From contig NZ_VMHP01000001.1 in assembly GCF_008795985.1 (NCBI RefSeq), positions 434,001 to 498,000 of the forward strand: DNA of 64,000 nt. Reading direction: 5' to 3'. Positions 51,327 through 60,536 of this stretch are shown piece by piece; position 1 is the stretch's first letter; each line of letters starts with the position of its first letter. The DNA comes from Marinobacter halotolerans. Lineage in GTDB: Bacteria; Pseudomonadota; Gammaproteobacteria; Pseudomonadales; Oleiphilaceae. The notes below the pieces were generated by a model, which was given only the letters and a program-made list of their open reading frames with translations, was not told the DNA's origin and made no database searches. The translations under genes were made by a program, and so were the position numbers.

Positions 51327-51348
51327 AGGGAATTAGTATGAATTCCCT
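51327..51348. promoter_or_regulatory. Dyad between lysE-type and lipoprotein genes
   Basis: AGGGAATT and AATTCCCT form an 8-bp inverted repeat with a six-base spacer, 31 bp upstream of the exporter start. It may be an operator; the regulator is not known. Confidence 0.45.
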
Positions 51349-51459
51349 AGTTTGGAATATTACCCTTTACGGACTGCACGGAAGCTTCAATTTCAAAAAC
51401 AACACCGGTTCCGTTTTCGAAGAATCAATGAAACCAACCTATGGATAGGAGTGTTGTTA

Positions 51460-52680
51460 ATGAGCCGCTATACCCCCCTCAAATGGCCCGCACTGTTTTT
51501 TGCTTTTGTCATGCTCGCGGCCTGTACCGCAACCATCAACCCGGAATGGGTAAGTATCTACAACCACAAGGCCGACACCCAGCCTGACCGGCTTTCCTGG
51601 TTCGATGATATGCAGGTGGACAGCTACGGCAACCTTGTCATTGCCGCTACCAGCATTCGTGCGAATCTCCAGGAAAGAGTACATGACTTTGCCCTGGTAA
51701 AGTATTCGCCTTCTGGCCAACGCCTGTGGGCCAGAGACTACGATTTGTCCACTACGGCCTATGAAAGTGACGACTCCCCCGCTGCGATGGTTCTCGATAG
51801 CCGGGATAACGCCTACCTGCTGGTCAACCAGTTCCGCCGCGAGGGTGAGCAGTCTTCCTCAGAAGGTTCGGTTCTGATCAGCTTTGACAGCCAGGGGAAT
51901 GAACGCTGGCGCCAGCTGCTGGGCAGGAATCAGCCCATGAACGCGCTGACCATTGCCAACGACAACGTCTATGTATCGGGCGTGAAAACCAGCGTCTTTG
52001 ACCTGAACGGAACGCTACTGCGGACCATTGAGCACCCGAATCACACCGCCCAGTCCGTTGCCGTGAACCTCAATGGCCAGATTCTGCTTGGTGGCGGTTC
52101 CGCCATCAGCCTGTATAGCGCCAACGGCGACCAGCTCTGGAGCCAGCCGCTTGCCGATCCGGACTATGGGTTTGGCCAGGCCATCTTCGCCATGGGCGGT
52201 GACCTTGTGGCTATCAACGCCCTGGAAGACAACGGTGCGGTCCAGGTTATCCGCTATTCTGCCCAGGGCCAGCAACGTTGGAGCCATATCTTCTCTGCGG
52301 CATACCAGAGCTATGGCCTGCCTGGCGAGCCAATGGTCTTCGAAGATAGCCGTGGCGACCTGCTGGTAACCGCCTCAAATGCGGACGGCCATCGCGTCGC
52401 AAAGCTGGACTCCGCAGGCCGCGTGGTCTGGAATACACGCTCGAACAAAGGCATTGTCCGCGATGCAGCGCTGAACAATGGCGAGCTGTTCGTGGTGGGC
52501 GGCGGTTATAACGGCAAGTACGACCGTAATGGCAATCGCGTGGGGGAATCCAAAGTGGGCCGCAACGTACAGATCACCACCGGCAGCGTGGCGATTGACG
52601 GCAACCGTCTTTACGCCGGCTACAGCGCCGAGCAGAACGGCACCTTTGCCCTGTACCTCTCCCAGTATATCAATCAGTAA
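51460..52680 (+). CDS. Lipoprotein with beta-propeller-like repeats
   Basis: The 406-aa protein has a lipoprotein signal peptide (lipobox MLAAC, Cys22). The body contains repeated modules with an order of WFDDMQVDSYGNLVIAA, SYSPSGQRLWARDYD-like, SFDSQGNERWRQLL, YSANGDQLWSQPL, YSAQGQQRWSHIF and LDSAGRVVWNT. That is a propeller of the WD40/PQQ or NHL-like kind with conserved GxxxW blades. The function is unknown. ATG 51460 follows ATAGGAG; the longer frame to 51352 has no family support. It precedes the rsuA-type gene by 45 bp. Confidence 0.8.
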   Translation: MSRYTPLKWPALFFAFVMLAACTATINPEWVSIYNHKADTQPDRLSWFDDMQVDSYGNLVIAATSIRANLQERVHDFALVKYSPSGQRLWARDYDLSTTAYESDDSPAAMVLDSRDNAYLLVNQFRREGEQSSSEGSVLISFDSQGNERWRQLLGRNQPMNALTIANDNVYVSGVKTSVFDLNGTLLRTIEHPNHTAQSVAVNLNGQILLGGGSAISLYSANGDQLWSQPLADPDYGFGQAIFAMGGDLVAINALEDNGAVQVIRYSAQGQQRWSHIFSAAYQSYGLPGEPMVFEDSRGDLLVTASNADGHRVAKLDSAGRVVWNTRSNKGIVRDAALNNGELFVVGGGYNGKYDRNGNRVGESKVGRNVQITTGSVAIDGNRLYAGYSAEQNGTFALYLSQYINQ

Positions 52681-52725
52681 CATCTCATGATTCCAGTTTC
52701 ATGGCGGGCTCAGTAAAATGCCGCC

Positions 52726-53427
52726 ATGAAACTTTCCCGCTTACTCAGCAACCAGAACGGTGTCAGCCGTAAGCAGGCCAATGCCCTGATCGCGGCCGGC
52801 CAGGTAGTGATTGATGGCCAAACCTGTCGTGAACCGGCACAAGAAGTCTGTCGATTCGCCGTCGTCACCTGCCAGGGACAAACCATACAGCCAGGCTATA
52901 CAGCCCACTATCTGATGCTTTACAAACCTGCTGGCATTTTGAGCGCTACAACCGACAACACCCACACGACCGTCATGGATCTCGTTGATGCCAGCCGCTA
53001 TCCGGATCTTCACATTGCGGGCAGGCTGGATCGTGCCAGCACCGGCCTGATTCTGCTCACCAACGATGGCCAGTGGTCACGGGCGCTGACGGAACCGGTC
53101 TCCGAAAAACCAAAAGTGTACCGGGTAACAACGGCGTATGATTTCTCACCGGATACCATAGATCGGTTCGCCGCCGGCATCTGGTTTGAATACGAGCAGT
53201 TGACCACCAGGCCTGCGAAGCTGGAGCCTGTCTCCGGCTGCGTCGCGCGACTGACCATCCACGAGGGGCGCTATCATCAGATCAAGCGCATGTTTCACGC
53301 CGTTGGCAATCGCGTCGTCGCACTGCACAGAGAAAAAATCGGCGAGATTCAACTGGACTGCGCACTGGCCCCCGGAGACTATCGACCTCTGTCGCCGCAG
53401 GAGATCAACAGCGTCCACCTGGCCTGA
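52726..53427 (+). CDS. RsuA/RluB-type rRNA pseudouridine synthase
   Basis: This 233-aa enzyme isomerises a uridine in rRNA. The N-terminal S4-like domain reads MKLSRLLSNQNGVSRKQANALI. The catalytic Asp lies in IAGRLDRASTGLILLTNDG (about residue 104), and the fold continues with GRYHQIKRMFHAVGNRVVALHREKIG. It is most like the RsuA branch that modifies 16S rRNA, but RluE-like specificity is possible. Confidence 0.85.
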   Translation: MKLSRLLSNQNGVSRKQANALIAAGQVVIDGQTCREPAQEVCRFAVVTCQGQTIQPGYTAHYLMLYKPAGILSATTDNTHTTVMDLVDASRYPDLHIAGRLDRASTGLILLTNDGQWSRALTEPVSEKPKVYRVTTAYDFSPDTIDRFAAGIWFEYEQLTTRPAKLEPVSGCVARLTIHEGRYHQIKRMFHAVGNRVVALHREKIGEIQLDCALAPGDYRPLSPQEINSVHLA

Positions 53428-53478
53428 ATAAGCTATGCTTTAGCTATTCGCTGCACCAATCCAAGGAGGGTTAATCCA

Positions 53479-54819
53479 ATGGTTGAAGCACCCGGCAACC
53501 AAAGTCAGGACGCTCCCCGTCCCTTGCGTCACCTGAGCGTGTATCTGGTGGGTCTGGTAAAAGGCCGCCTGTGGCTGAAAGTGCTGGTGGGCATGTTCCT
53601 TGGCCTGATTGTTGGAACGCTTCTGGGGCCATCGGTGGGCCTGGTCGAACCTGAACGGGGTCTACTGATTGGCAACTGGCTGGCCTTTCCTGGCCAACTG
53701 TTTCTGGCCACTATCCAGATGATCGTTATCCCTCTGGTCATCGCCTCTGTGGTGAGGGGCTTGGCGGCCAGCGAAAATCTCGAGCAACTGCGCAAACTCG
53801 GATTTCGGGTCACCAGTTTCTTTGTCGTAACCACCGCATTGGCTGCCGCTATCGGCCTGTGGGTCGGATCTGTTTTGAATCCGGGCGGCATGATGGAGGG
53901 CCTGACGCTGCCCGCGACCGGCACTGGCGCCGGGGCAGCGGCAACAATGCCCTCCGCCATGGAACTGCCACAGGCATTGCTTGGGCTTCTGCCCGGAAAT
54001 CCGCTGGATGCCATGGTCGAAGGCCAGATGCTTCAGGTGGTGATTTTCTCGATCATAGTCGGGGTAGCGCTGGTCAGCATGCCCGAGGAGAAATCCCGCC
54101 CCATGCTGGAGCTTCTCGATTCCCTACAGCAGGTCTGCATGACCGTCGTAAAGTGGGCCATGAAACTGGCGCCCTACGCGGTTTTCGGCCTAATGGCGCA
54201 ACTCACCACTACGATCGGCTTCAAAGCCATGCTTGGCATGGCCTCCTACGTTGCCACCGTTCTGATAGGCCTGCTGGTACTGATGGGTGTCTACATGCTG
54301 ATCCTTCGCTTTCTTGTCGGGGATTCGCCCTCTGCGTTTCTGCGCAACACCCGCGACGTCCTGCTGCTGGCGTTCTCTACCTCCAGCTCAGCTGCGGTCA
54401 TGCCCCTGTCGATCCGCACGGCTGAGGATAAACTCAAGGTGCGACCCTCGATTTCCCAGTTTGTAATTCCCCTCGGCGCCACCATAAACATGAATGGCAC
54501 CGCCCTTTATCAAGCGGTAGCGACGGTCTTCCTGGCGCAGGTCTATGGCATTGATCTGAGCATGGGCAGCATGGCTCTGGTGGTTGCCATGGCGGTAGGA
54601 GCGTCCATTGGTTCGCCGGCAACACCGGGCGTGGGGATCGTAATTCTTGCCATGGTTCTTCAGACTGTGGGGGTTCCCCCTGCCGGGATCGCATTGATCA
54701 TGGGCGTTGATCGTATTCTGGACATGTGCCGAACCGCCATCAACGTCACTGGAGATCTTCTTACCTGCCGGATCATGGAACGTCTGGCTCCAGACCAAGC
54801 ACCCTTAGGAGAACCATGA
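53479..54819 (+). CDS. Dicarboxylate/glutamate:cation symporter (DAACS family)
   Basis: This 446-aa inner-membrane symporter imports glutamate, aspartate or C4-dicarboxylates with protons or sodium. Signatures are FSTSSSAAVMPLS (serine-rich loop near 300), NMNGTALYQAVATVFLAQ and VGASIGSPATPGVGIVI, then GVDRILDMCRTAINVTGD. The length is right for GltP/DctA. Its stop overlaps the DsbA-like start by four bases (ATGA), so the two are co-translated. RBS CAAGGAGGG precedes ATG. Confidence 0.9.
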   Translation: MVEAPGNQSQDAPRPLRHLSVYLVGLVKGRLWLKVLVGMFLGLIVGTLLGPSVGLVEPERGLLIGNWLAFPGQLFLATIQMIVIPLVIASVVRGLAASENLEQLRKLGFRVTSFFVVTTALAAAIGLWVGSVLNPGGMMEGLTLPATGTGAGAAATMPSAMELPQALLGLLPGNPLDAMVEGQMLQVVIFSIIVGVALVSMPEEKSRPMLELLDSLQQVCMTVVKWAMKLAPYAVFGLMAQLTTTIGFKAMLGMASYVATVLIGLLVLMGVYMLILRFLVGDSPSAFLRNTRDVLLLAFSTSSSAAVMPLSIRTAEDKLKVRPSISQFVIPLGATINMNGTALYQAVATVFLAQVYGIDLSMGSMALVVAMAVGASIGSPATPGVGIVILAMVLQTVGVPPAGIALIMGVDRILDMCRTAINVTGDLLTCRIMERLAPDQAPLGEP

Positions 54820-55460
54820 CCGAACTCAAGTTAGACATCGTTTCCGATATTGCCTGTCCCTGGTGCGCCATTGGATATGCCAGATTGGAAGAGGCCATGG
54901 AGGCCCTGAAAGACGAGATGGATTTCAGCATTCAGTGGCATGCCTTTGAGCTGAACCCGGACCCTGGCGCACAGGCCGAACCGATTCTGCCAGCACTGGC
55001 CCGCAAATATGGCCGTAGTGAGGCAGAGGTTCGGGAGAACCAGGACCAGATGATGGAGGTCGCCCGGGACCTGGGCCTGAACTTTGAAAAACTTCAGGAA
55101 CGCTATACCCGTAATACGTTCGATGCGCACCGGCTGGTGAAATGGGCAGGCGATCAGGGCCGACAGACAGACATGAAAATGGCGTGCTTCGAGGCCTATT
55201 TCGGACGGGCAGAGAATATTTCGGATACCGAGGTACTGGTTGGCTGTGCTGAAAGCGCAGGATTGGACGGCAACCAGGCAAGAACTGTGCTGGACTCCGA
55301 TCAATACGCCGAGGCAGTCCGGGAGGACGAGGCAAAGTACCAGCAGGCAGGTGTATCCGCCGTGCCGGCCTACATCATCAACCAGACCTATCTGATATCA
55401 GGCGCCCAGGAACCAGCCACTCTGATTCAGGCCTTTCGAGAAATAGCCGAGGAAATCTGA
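54816..55460 (+). CDS. DsbA-family oxidoreductase (FrnE-like)
   Basis: This 214-aa cytoplasmic protein has the thioredoxin fold with a CPWC motif (Cys14, Cys17) in IVSDIACPWCAIG, a helical insertion, and the cis-Pro segment VSAVPAYIINQTY. It is of the FrnE/2-hydroxychromene-2-carboxylate isomerase-like group, probably a disulfide oxidoreductase. ATG 54816 overlaps the symporter stop and has TAGGAGAA upstream. It ends at a strong hairpin terminator. Confidence 0.88.
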   Translation: MTELKLDIVSDIACPWCAIGYARLEEAMEALKDEMDFSIQWHAFELNPDPGAQAEPILPALARKYGRSEAEVRENQDQMMEVARDLGLNFEKLQERYTRNTFDAHRLVKWAGDQGRQTDMKMACFEAYFGRAENISDTEVLVGCAESAGLDGNQARTVLDSDQYAEAVREDEAKYQQAGVSAVPAYIINQTYLISGAQEPATLIQAFREIAEEI

Positions 55461-55492
55461 AAAAAGAATGCCCCCATTCGGGGGCATTCTTT
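55461..55492. terminator. Rho-independent terminator shared by dsbA-like and putA
   Basis: AAGAATGCCCCC and GGGGGCATTCTT form a 12-bp stem with a four-base loop. A and T runs on both sides make it usable in either direction. Confidence 0.92.
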
Positions 55493-55499
55493 GGCCGCC

Positions 55500-58400
55500 C
55501 TATTCCGAGGCAGCAATCAGACTGGCGTTACCACCGGCCGCAGTGGTGTCGACGCACACGTGGCGCTCTACCACGTAACGCTGATCCAGCCTGTGCTCGG
55601 TAATCAGCGGCAGCAACGCGCCTTCTCGCTTCATCAACGCCTGACGATAGGGCTTCAACAGCGACGGCTTGGCACAGCTGACCACCGCGTGAAAACCATC
55701 GACGGTTTCAATTGCGTCCGGCTCCACACGGCCTTCAACGCCGACCACCGGTAGACCGGCCTTGGCTGCACGGTCAAGGATATGGTTGATACCCAGCGCA
55801 ATCACCACCGCCTTATTCCCCTGAGCCACAGCCATGGTCATCTGTTCGATGGCCGTGTCCTTATCCGGGCCCAGACACAACACTGTGCCACGGGCGTGGT
55901 TGCTCAGCCGATTGGATTCGCCGGTTGGGCCTGGCAGCTCCTCTACGTGAGCATCCAGCGGCTCCGGCACTGAGTCGAAAATCAGTTTCATGGATTCGAC
56001 TCGCGCTTTCGGCTCCTGGGTTTCCATCCTTTCCAGCTGGGTGATCAGGCTCTTCAGCTTCTTGGCATCTACCTTGTCACCGCCGGATTCGGTGGTGGTC
56101 TGAACGGTCTCGCCTTTCATGAACCGGCGCACATACTGCGGTCCGCCCGCCTTCGGACCTGTGCCTGACAGGCCTTCGCCGCCAAAGGGCTGGGAACCGA
56201 CGATAGCACCGATCTGGTTCCGGTTGACGTAGGTATTGCCGACCTTGATGCGCCGGGTAATGCGGTCCACCCGAGTGTCAACCCGGCTATGAACGCCGAA
56301 GGTCAGGCCATAGCCCTTGGCATTGATGTCGTCCACGACCTTGTCAATGTCCTTGGCATCAAAGGTGGCCACATGCAGCACGGGGCCGAAGATCTCTTCT
56401 TCCAGATCCTCAATACCGTTAACCCGTATCACCGCAGGCGACACGAAGTTGCCAGTGTGGGGCACTGACAGTTTCTTCAGCAGCTGATCCTTGTTCTCGT
56501 ATTTCTTGCAGTGATCGACAATCTTCTTCGCGGACGGGTCATCAATGACCGGTCCGACGTCGGTCGACAATAGCCAGGGGTCGCCAATACCCAGTTCTTC
56601 CATGGCGCCGTACAGCATCTCCAGTAGATGATCGGCCACATCCTTCTGGATATAAAGCATTCTCAACGCCGAACAACGCTGACCGGCACTCTGGAAAGAC
56701 GATGCCAGTACGTCGCGAACCACCTGTTCCGGCAGTGCGGTTGAATCCACAATCATGGCGTTCAGGCCGCCGGTTTCCGCCACCATCACCGCATCCGGCG
56801 CCATGTTTTCGGTCATGGCCTTGTCGATAACCTTGGCGGTATTGGTGGAACCAGTGAAGCAGACGCCCGCCACACGGGAATCCGAAGTCAGCCCTGCACC
56901 CACGGTCTTGCCGGTGCCCGGCAGCAACTGGATAGCATCCTTGGGAATGCCCGCTTCGTGCATCAGTTCCACAGCGCGCGCCGCCAACAGTGATGTCTGT
57001 TCCGCCGGCTTGGCCAGAACTGTGTTACCTGCCACCAGGTTTGCCAGGATCTGGCCTGTGAAAATGGCCAACGGGAAGTTCCAGGGCGAGATACACACTA
57101 CCGGCCCCCGGGCTTCTCCACTGTCTTTGTAGCGAATACCCTCATTGGCGTAGAAATGGGCGAAGTCGACTGCCTCGCGGATTTCGGCCACGGCGTCCGA
57201 CAGGGATTTGCCCGCTTCGCGACTGGTCAGGGCAAACAGCTCATAGGTGTTCGCTTCGTAGAGGTCAGCAACTTTGCGCAGGCAGGCTGCACGATCCTCT
57301 GCGGGCACAGCCGACCAGGATTTGAAACCTTTTTCAGCGGCAGAAATGGCCGTATCGATGTCGGTCTCATCCGCCTGGGTTACGTGTCCGACCAGATCAT
57401 CCGGGTTAGCCGGGTTGCGCACCACTTGAACCTCAGAGCCCGATACCTTGCCCGCAATCAGTGGCCCACCTTTCCAGTGATGCTCCTTGTAGGCGCCACG
57501 GCCTTTTTCGATGGCCTCCATAGTGACCGGATCAGTCAGATCCCAGCCTTTGGAGTTGCGGCGATTCTCTCCGAAAATATCGAAAGGATGCACAATCGCC
57601 TTGCTGGAGATGTCCTTGCCCATTTCCTTGACCGAGTCGATCGGGTCCCTAGCAATCATCTCCGGGGTGATGTCTTCATCGACGATCTGGTTCACAAACG
57701 AGCTGTTGGCACCGTTTTCCAGAAGACGACGCACCAGGTACGCCAGCAGCTCGCGGTGGGGGCCAACCGGCGCATAAATCCGGCAGGGTACGCCGCTTTC
57801 CTTCATCACCTGGCTGTGCAGGGATTCACCCATGCCGTGCAGGCGCTGAAACTCGTAGTTGGCTTCACCACGAACCCGCGCCAGTTCAAGAATAGCCGAC
57901 ACCGAGTGGGCGTTATGGGTGGCGAACTGCGGATAGATGCGGTCCGTCATGTTCATCAGCTTGGTGGAACAGGACAGGAAGGACACATCACTGCAGGCCT
58001 TGCGGGTAAATACCGGAAAACCATCCAGCCCCATCACCTGTGCACGCTTGATCTCGGCATCCCAGTAGGCGCCTTTGACCAATCGCACCATAATGCGGCG
58101 GTCGTATTTTTCCGCCAGCCCGTAAAGCCAGTCCAGTACGAACGATGCCCGCTTACCATAGGCCTGAACCACCACACCGAAGCCGTTCCAGCCGGCCAGG
58201 TCCGGATCGCTCAACAGCGCCTCGATTACATCCATCGACAGATCCAGCCGGTCCTGCTCTTCGGCATCAATGTTAAAGCCCATGTTGGCTGCGGCCGCCT
58301 TGTGGACCAGGCGCTTGGCCCGTGGCACAAGCTCTTTCATCACCCGGTCTTTGTTGCCGTATTCGTAACGGGCAAGCAAAGCAGACAGCTTTACGGAAAT

Positions 58401-59129
58401 ACCGGGATTCTTGCGCACATCACCACTGCAATGCACGGCAATGCTATCGATGGCATCCGAGTAGGAGTTGTAGTACCGCTGGGCGTCGTGGTCGGTGCGG
58501 GCCGCCTCCCCGAGCATGTCGTAGGAATAGGTGTAGCCCTTGGCCATGTAACCTTCGCCAGCTTTCTGGGCTTCCTTGATATCACGGCCCAGCACGAACT
58601 GCCGGCCCATTTCTTTCATTGCCAGACCCGCAACGGTGCGAATCACCGGCTCGCCCAGACGTTTGAGCAACCTGCGCAAAGTCTCGACAACGCTCTGGCG
58701 TTCGGACTCGGTCAGAAGGTTGCTGGTCATCAGCAGGGCAATGGTCGCGGTGTTGATCAGGGACGAATCGGCCTTGCCAACATGCTCGCCCCAGCTGCCC
58801 GCGGTGATCTTGTCTTCGATCAAATCGTTAATGGTTGTGCTATCCGGCACCCTCAGCATGGCTTCGGCCAGACACATCAGCGCGACACCTTCTTTGGTGC
58901 TCAGCCCGTATTCCGCCAGAAACTTTTCCATAATGGTCGCTTTGGCGTTTTTACGGACGTTACGGACAAGCTCTGCTGCGCGGGCGGAAATCGCCTTACG
59001 CTCCTCCTGGGTCAACTGGGCGCCGGCAATCATTTCACTGATAACGGTGTATTCATCGGCCAGATAATAATCACGTACGGCCTGCCGGCTATCGACTAGC
59101 TCGGGCGTTTCTGATTGCAGCGGTCTCAT
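55500..59129 (-). CDS. putA: PutA, bifunctional proline dehydrogenase/P5C dehydrogenase
   Basis: PutA oxidises proline to glutamate. The 1209-aa protein begins with the helical arm, then the FAD-linked proline dehydrogenase barrel (about 130-460; YSYDMLGEAARTDHDAQRYY, RRIMVRLVKGAYWDAEIKRAQ), then the aldehyde dehydrogenase (about 520-1000; catalytic Cys819 in SAGQRCSALR; CISPWNFPLAIF; FGGEGLSGTGPKAGG). A C-terminal domain of about 180 residues follows. The N-terminal ribbon-helix-helix DNA-binding segment of E. coli PutA is absent, so transcription is controlled by another protein. A PutR-like Lrp regulator is divergent. Confidence 0.96.
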   Translation of the reverse strand: MRPLQSETPELVDSRQAVRDYYLADEYTVISEMIAGAQLTQEERKAISARAAELVRNVRKNAKATIMEKFLAEYGLSTKEGVALMCLAEAMLRVPDSTTINDLIEDKITAGSWGEHVGKADSSLINTATIALLMTSNLLTESERQSVVETLRRLLKRLGEPVIRTVAGLAMKEMGRQFVLGRDIKEAQKAGEGYMAKGYTYSYDMLGEAARTDHDAQRYYNSYSDAIDSIAVHCSGDVRKNPGISVKLSALLARYEYGNKDRVMKELVPRAKRLVHKAAAANMGFNIDAEEQDRLDLSMDVIEALLSDPDLAGWNGFGVVVQAYGKRASFVLDWLYGLAEKYDRRIMVRLVKGAYWDAEIKRAQVMGLDGFPVFTRKACSDVSFLSCSTKLMNMTDRIYPQFATHNAHSVSAILELARVRGEANYEFQRLHGMGESLHSQVMKESGVPCRIYAPVGPHRELLAYLVRRLLENGANSSFVNQIVDEDITPEMIARDPIDSVKEMGKDISSKAIVHPFDIFGENRRNSKGWDLTDPVTMEAIEKGRGAYKEHHWKGGPLIAGKVSGSEVQVVRNPANPDDLVGHVTQADETDIDTAISAAEKGFKSWSAVPAEDRAACLRKVADLYEANTYELFALTSREAGKSLSDAVAEIREAVDFAHFYANEGIRYKDSGEARGPVVCISPWNFPLAIFTGQILANLVAGNTVLAKPAEQTSLLAARAVELMHEAGIPKDAIQLLPGTGKTVGAGLTSDSRVAGVCFTGSTNTAKVIDKAMTENMAPDAVMVAETGGLNAMIVDSTALPEQVVRDVLASSFQSAGQRCSALRMLYIQKDVADHLLEMLYGAMEELGIGDPWLLSTDVGPVIDDPSAKKIVDHCKKYENKDQLLKKLSVPHTGNFVSPAVIRVNGIEDLEEEIFGPVLHVATFDAKDIDKVVDDINAKGYGLTFGVHSRVDTRVDRITRRIKVGNTYVNRNQIGAIVGSQPFGGEGLSGTGPKAGGPQYVRRFMKGETVQTTTESGGDKVDAKKLKSLITQLERMETQEPKARVESMKLIFDSVPEPLDAHVEELPGPTGESNRLSNHARGTVLCLGPDKDTAIEQMTMAVAQGNKAVVIALGINHILDRAAKAGLPVVGVEGRVEPDAIETVDGFHAVVSCAKPSLLKPYRQALMKREGALLPLITEHRLDQRYVVERHVCVDTTAAGGNASLIAASE

Positions 59130-59444
59130 AGTTGAACCCTCATATTTGTGAGTCTTGTTAGTCTCTCCGCATTCTACCGAGAACCATCAAGACAATTTCA
59201 CTGTAAAAATTGCATTTGCAGACCTTTCCGGCTTTTTTGTCGACTTAAACTTGCCACTTTTCTTGAATAAAGTTTACTGAGAAGACAAAACGCCTTAATC
59301 TTGACTCCGGGAGACGCCACCAGCCTTAACAATTGCTGGCTCTAAATCGACCTCCTGTAAGGCCTGTCGGGTAACTCTATTGTTTCAGCTTAGTAGCTTT
59401 AAAGGGTTTACGCAGGGGAGTCTGCTAAAGATCAGGAGGTAAAC
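59130..59444. promoter_or_regulatory. putA-putR divergent promoter region (315 bp)
   Basis: This A+T-rich region holds both promoters. It contains several T-rich tracts (TTTCACTGTAAAAATT, GCTTTTTTGTCGAC, TTGAATAAAGTTTACTG) that look like Lrp-type sites but I cannot define a consensus. The regulator's ribosome site, GATCAGGAGG, is at about 59430-59440. No gene or other structure is seen in it. Confidence 0.65.
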
Positions 59445-59897
59445 ATGGTTGAACTGGACCGGATAGATCATTCAATCATCCGCGAACTGCAGAAGAACGC
59501 CCGGGTGACAATCACCGAGTTGGCCTCCCGGGTCGGGCTCTCCAAAACGCCCTGCCAGGTGCGGATGCGCAGGCTCGAAGAGCAGAATTACATCACCGGA
59601 TATACCGCGCTGGTCAACCACACCAAACTGGGCCAGAACCATATCGCCTTTGCCGAAGTGAAGCTCAACGATACCAGCAGCCAGGCACTGGGGGCTTTTA
59701 ACGAGGCCGTCACGCAGATATCCGCAGTTGAGCAGTGCCATATGATTGCGGGTAATTTTGATTACCTCCTCAAAGTGCGTACCGGCAACATGGCCGAATA
59801 CCGCCGGGTTCTCGGCGAACAAATCTCGGCCCTACCCCACGTACTGCAGACAAGCACCTTCGTAGTGATGGAGAACGTCAAGGATGTCGGCCTGTAG
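59445..59897 (+). CDS. putR: PutR-like Lrp/AsnC regulator
   Basis: This 150-aa protein has the Lrp helix-turn-helix (DHSIIRELQKNARVTITELASRVGLSKTPCQVRMRRLEEQNYITGYTALV, about 8-58) and a RAM domain (FAEVKLND, VEQCHMIAGNFDYLLKVRT). The SKTPC recognition helix is a feature of proline-responsive PutR proteins that activate putA when proline is present. Divergence from putA supports this role. AGGAGG lies 6 bases before the ATG. Confidence 0.88.
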   Translation: MVELDRIDHSIIRELQKNARVTITELASRVGLSKTPCQVRMRRLEEQNYITGYTALVNHTKLGQNHIAFAEVKLNDTSSQALGAFNEAVTQISAVEQCHMIAGNFDYLLKVRTGNMAEYRRVLGEQISALPHVLQTSTFVVMENVKDVGL

Positions 59898-60063
59898 AAA
59901 CGTCCCTTATTACGGAGAAATGCATCTTCTGATGCGCACGCTTTGGCCGGATTGCATATCAGTGATCCGGGGTTAAATACCCCGTAGTGGCTGTGTTCAG
60001 GAAAGGAGCTTAATAAGGGCGCGGTGGGCTGCTGAAGCTCCACACCGCGAGTACGCTCCTGGT

Positions 60064-60498
60064 TCAGCGTCTATCGATCGCTTTGAGAAGGGAATCAAAT
60101 GCCTTTGAAAACTGCTTCTGAGCTAGCTTGTCCAGGACATGGCCCGCCAGAGGCAGCTTGATATGGCCGGTCGAGATCCAGATCACCCGGGTGCCCTCTC
60201 CGCTGCGATGAAGCGTGATCTCTCCGCGCCGATGATCCAGCGGGAACGGTCTGGATTTTTCGATCCGGTAATGCATTTTATTCGGGCGCTCAAACTCAGT
60301 AATTCGCTCGTGCAGCTCCAGCGGCCCTGCACCAATGATTCTGAGTGCGCCTTCACCGTTTTTCTCCTGGCTGCCATGTTCGACCAGAACGGACCGGTCA
60401 ACGCCGGGGAACTGATCATAGGCGGCGTGATCACTCAACGCCTCAAAAACCGACTCTATGTCTTTTCCGACAAACCGTTCGACATGAATATGAAACAT
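60064..60498 (-). CDS. SRPBCC-family polyketide cyclase/dehydrase-like protein
   Basis: This 144-aa START-like fold protein begins HVERFVGKDIESVFEALSDHAAYDQFPGV, as in Polyketide_cyc2 proteins, with a hydrophobic-cavity strand pattern and LKAIDRR at the C-terminus. Such proteins bind small hydrophobic ligands; function is unknown. It starts 38 bp downstream of the threonine aldolase gene on the same strand and may share its transcript. The gap to putR has a CGGGGT/ACCCCG stem (59968-59984) that lacks a T run. Confidence 0.78.
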   Translation of the reverse strand: MFHIHVERFVGKDIESVFEALSDHAAYDQFPGVDRSVLVEHGSQEKNGEGALRIIGAGPLELHERITEFERPNKMHYRIEKSRPFPLDHRRGEITLHRSGEGTRVIWISTGHIKLPLAGHVLDKLAQKQFSKAFDSLLKAIDRR

Positions 60499-60536
60499 AA
60501 CCGGTATTTCCCTTCCTACCGCAGTTGATACTGACG

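Noticed and set aside
57156..59099. 647-codon open frame on the plus strand
   Set aside because: It is the antisense of putA; the composition mirrors codon third-position bias of the real gene and no protein family is recognisable.
60064..60498. SRPBCC gene as part of polyketide synthesis
   Set aside because: No other polyketide genes are nearby; the domain is a general hydrophobic-ligand fold.
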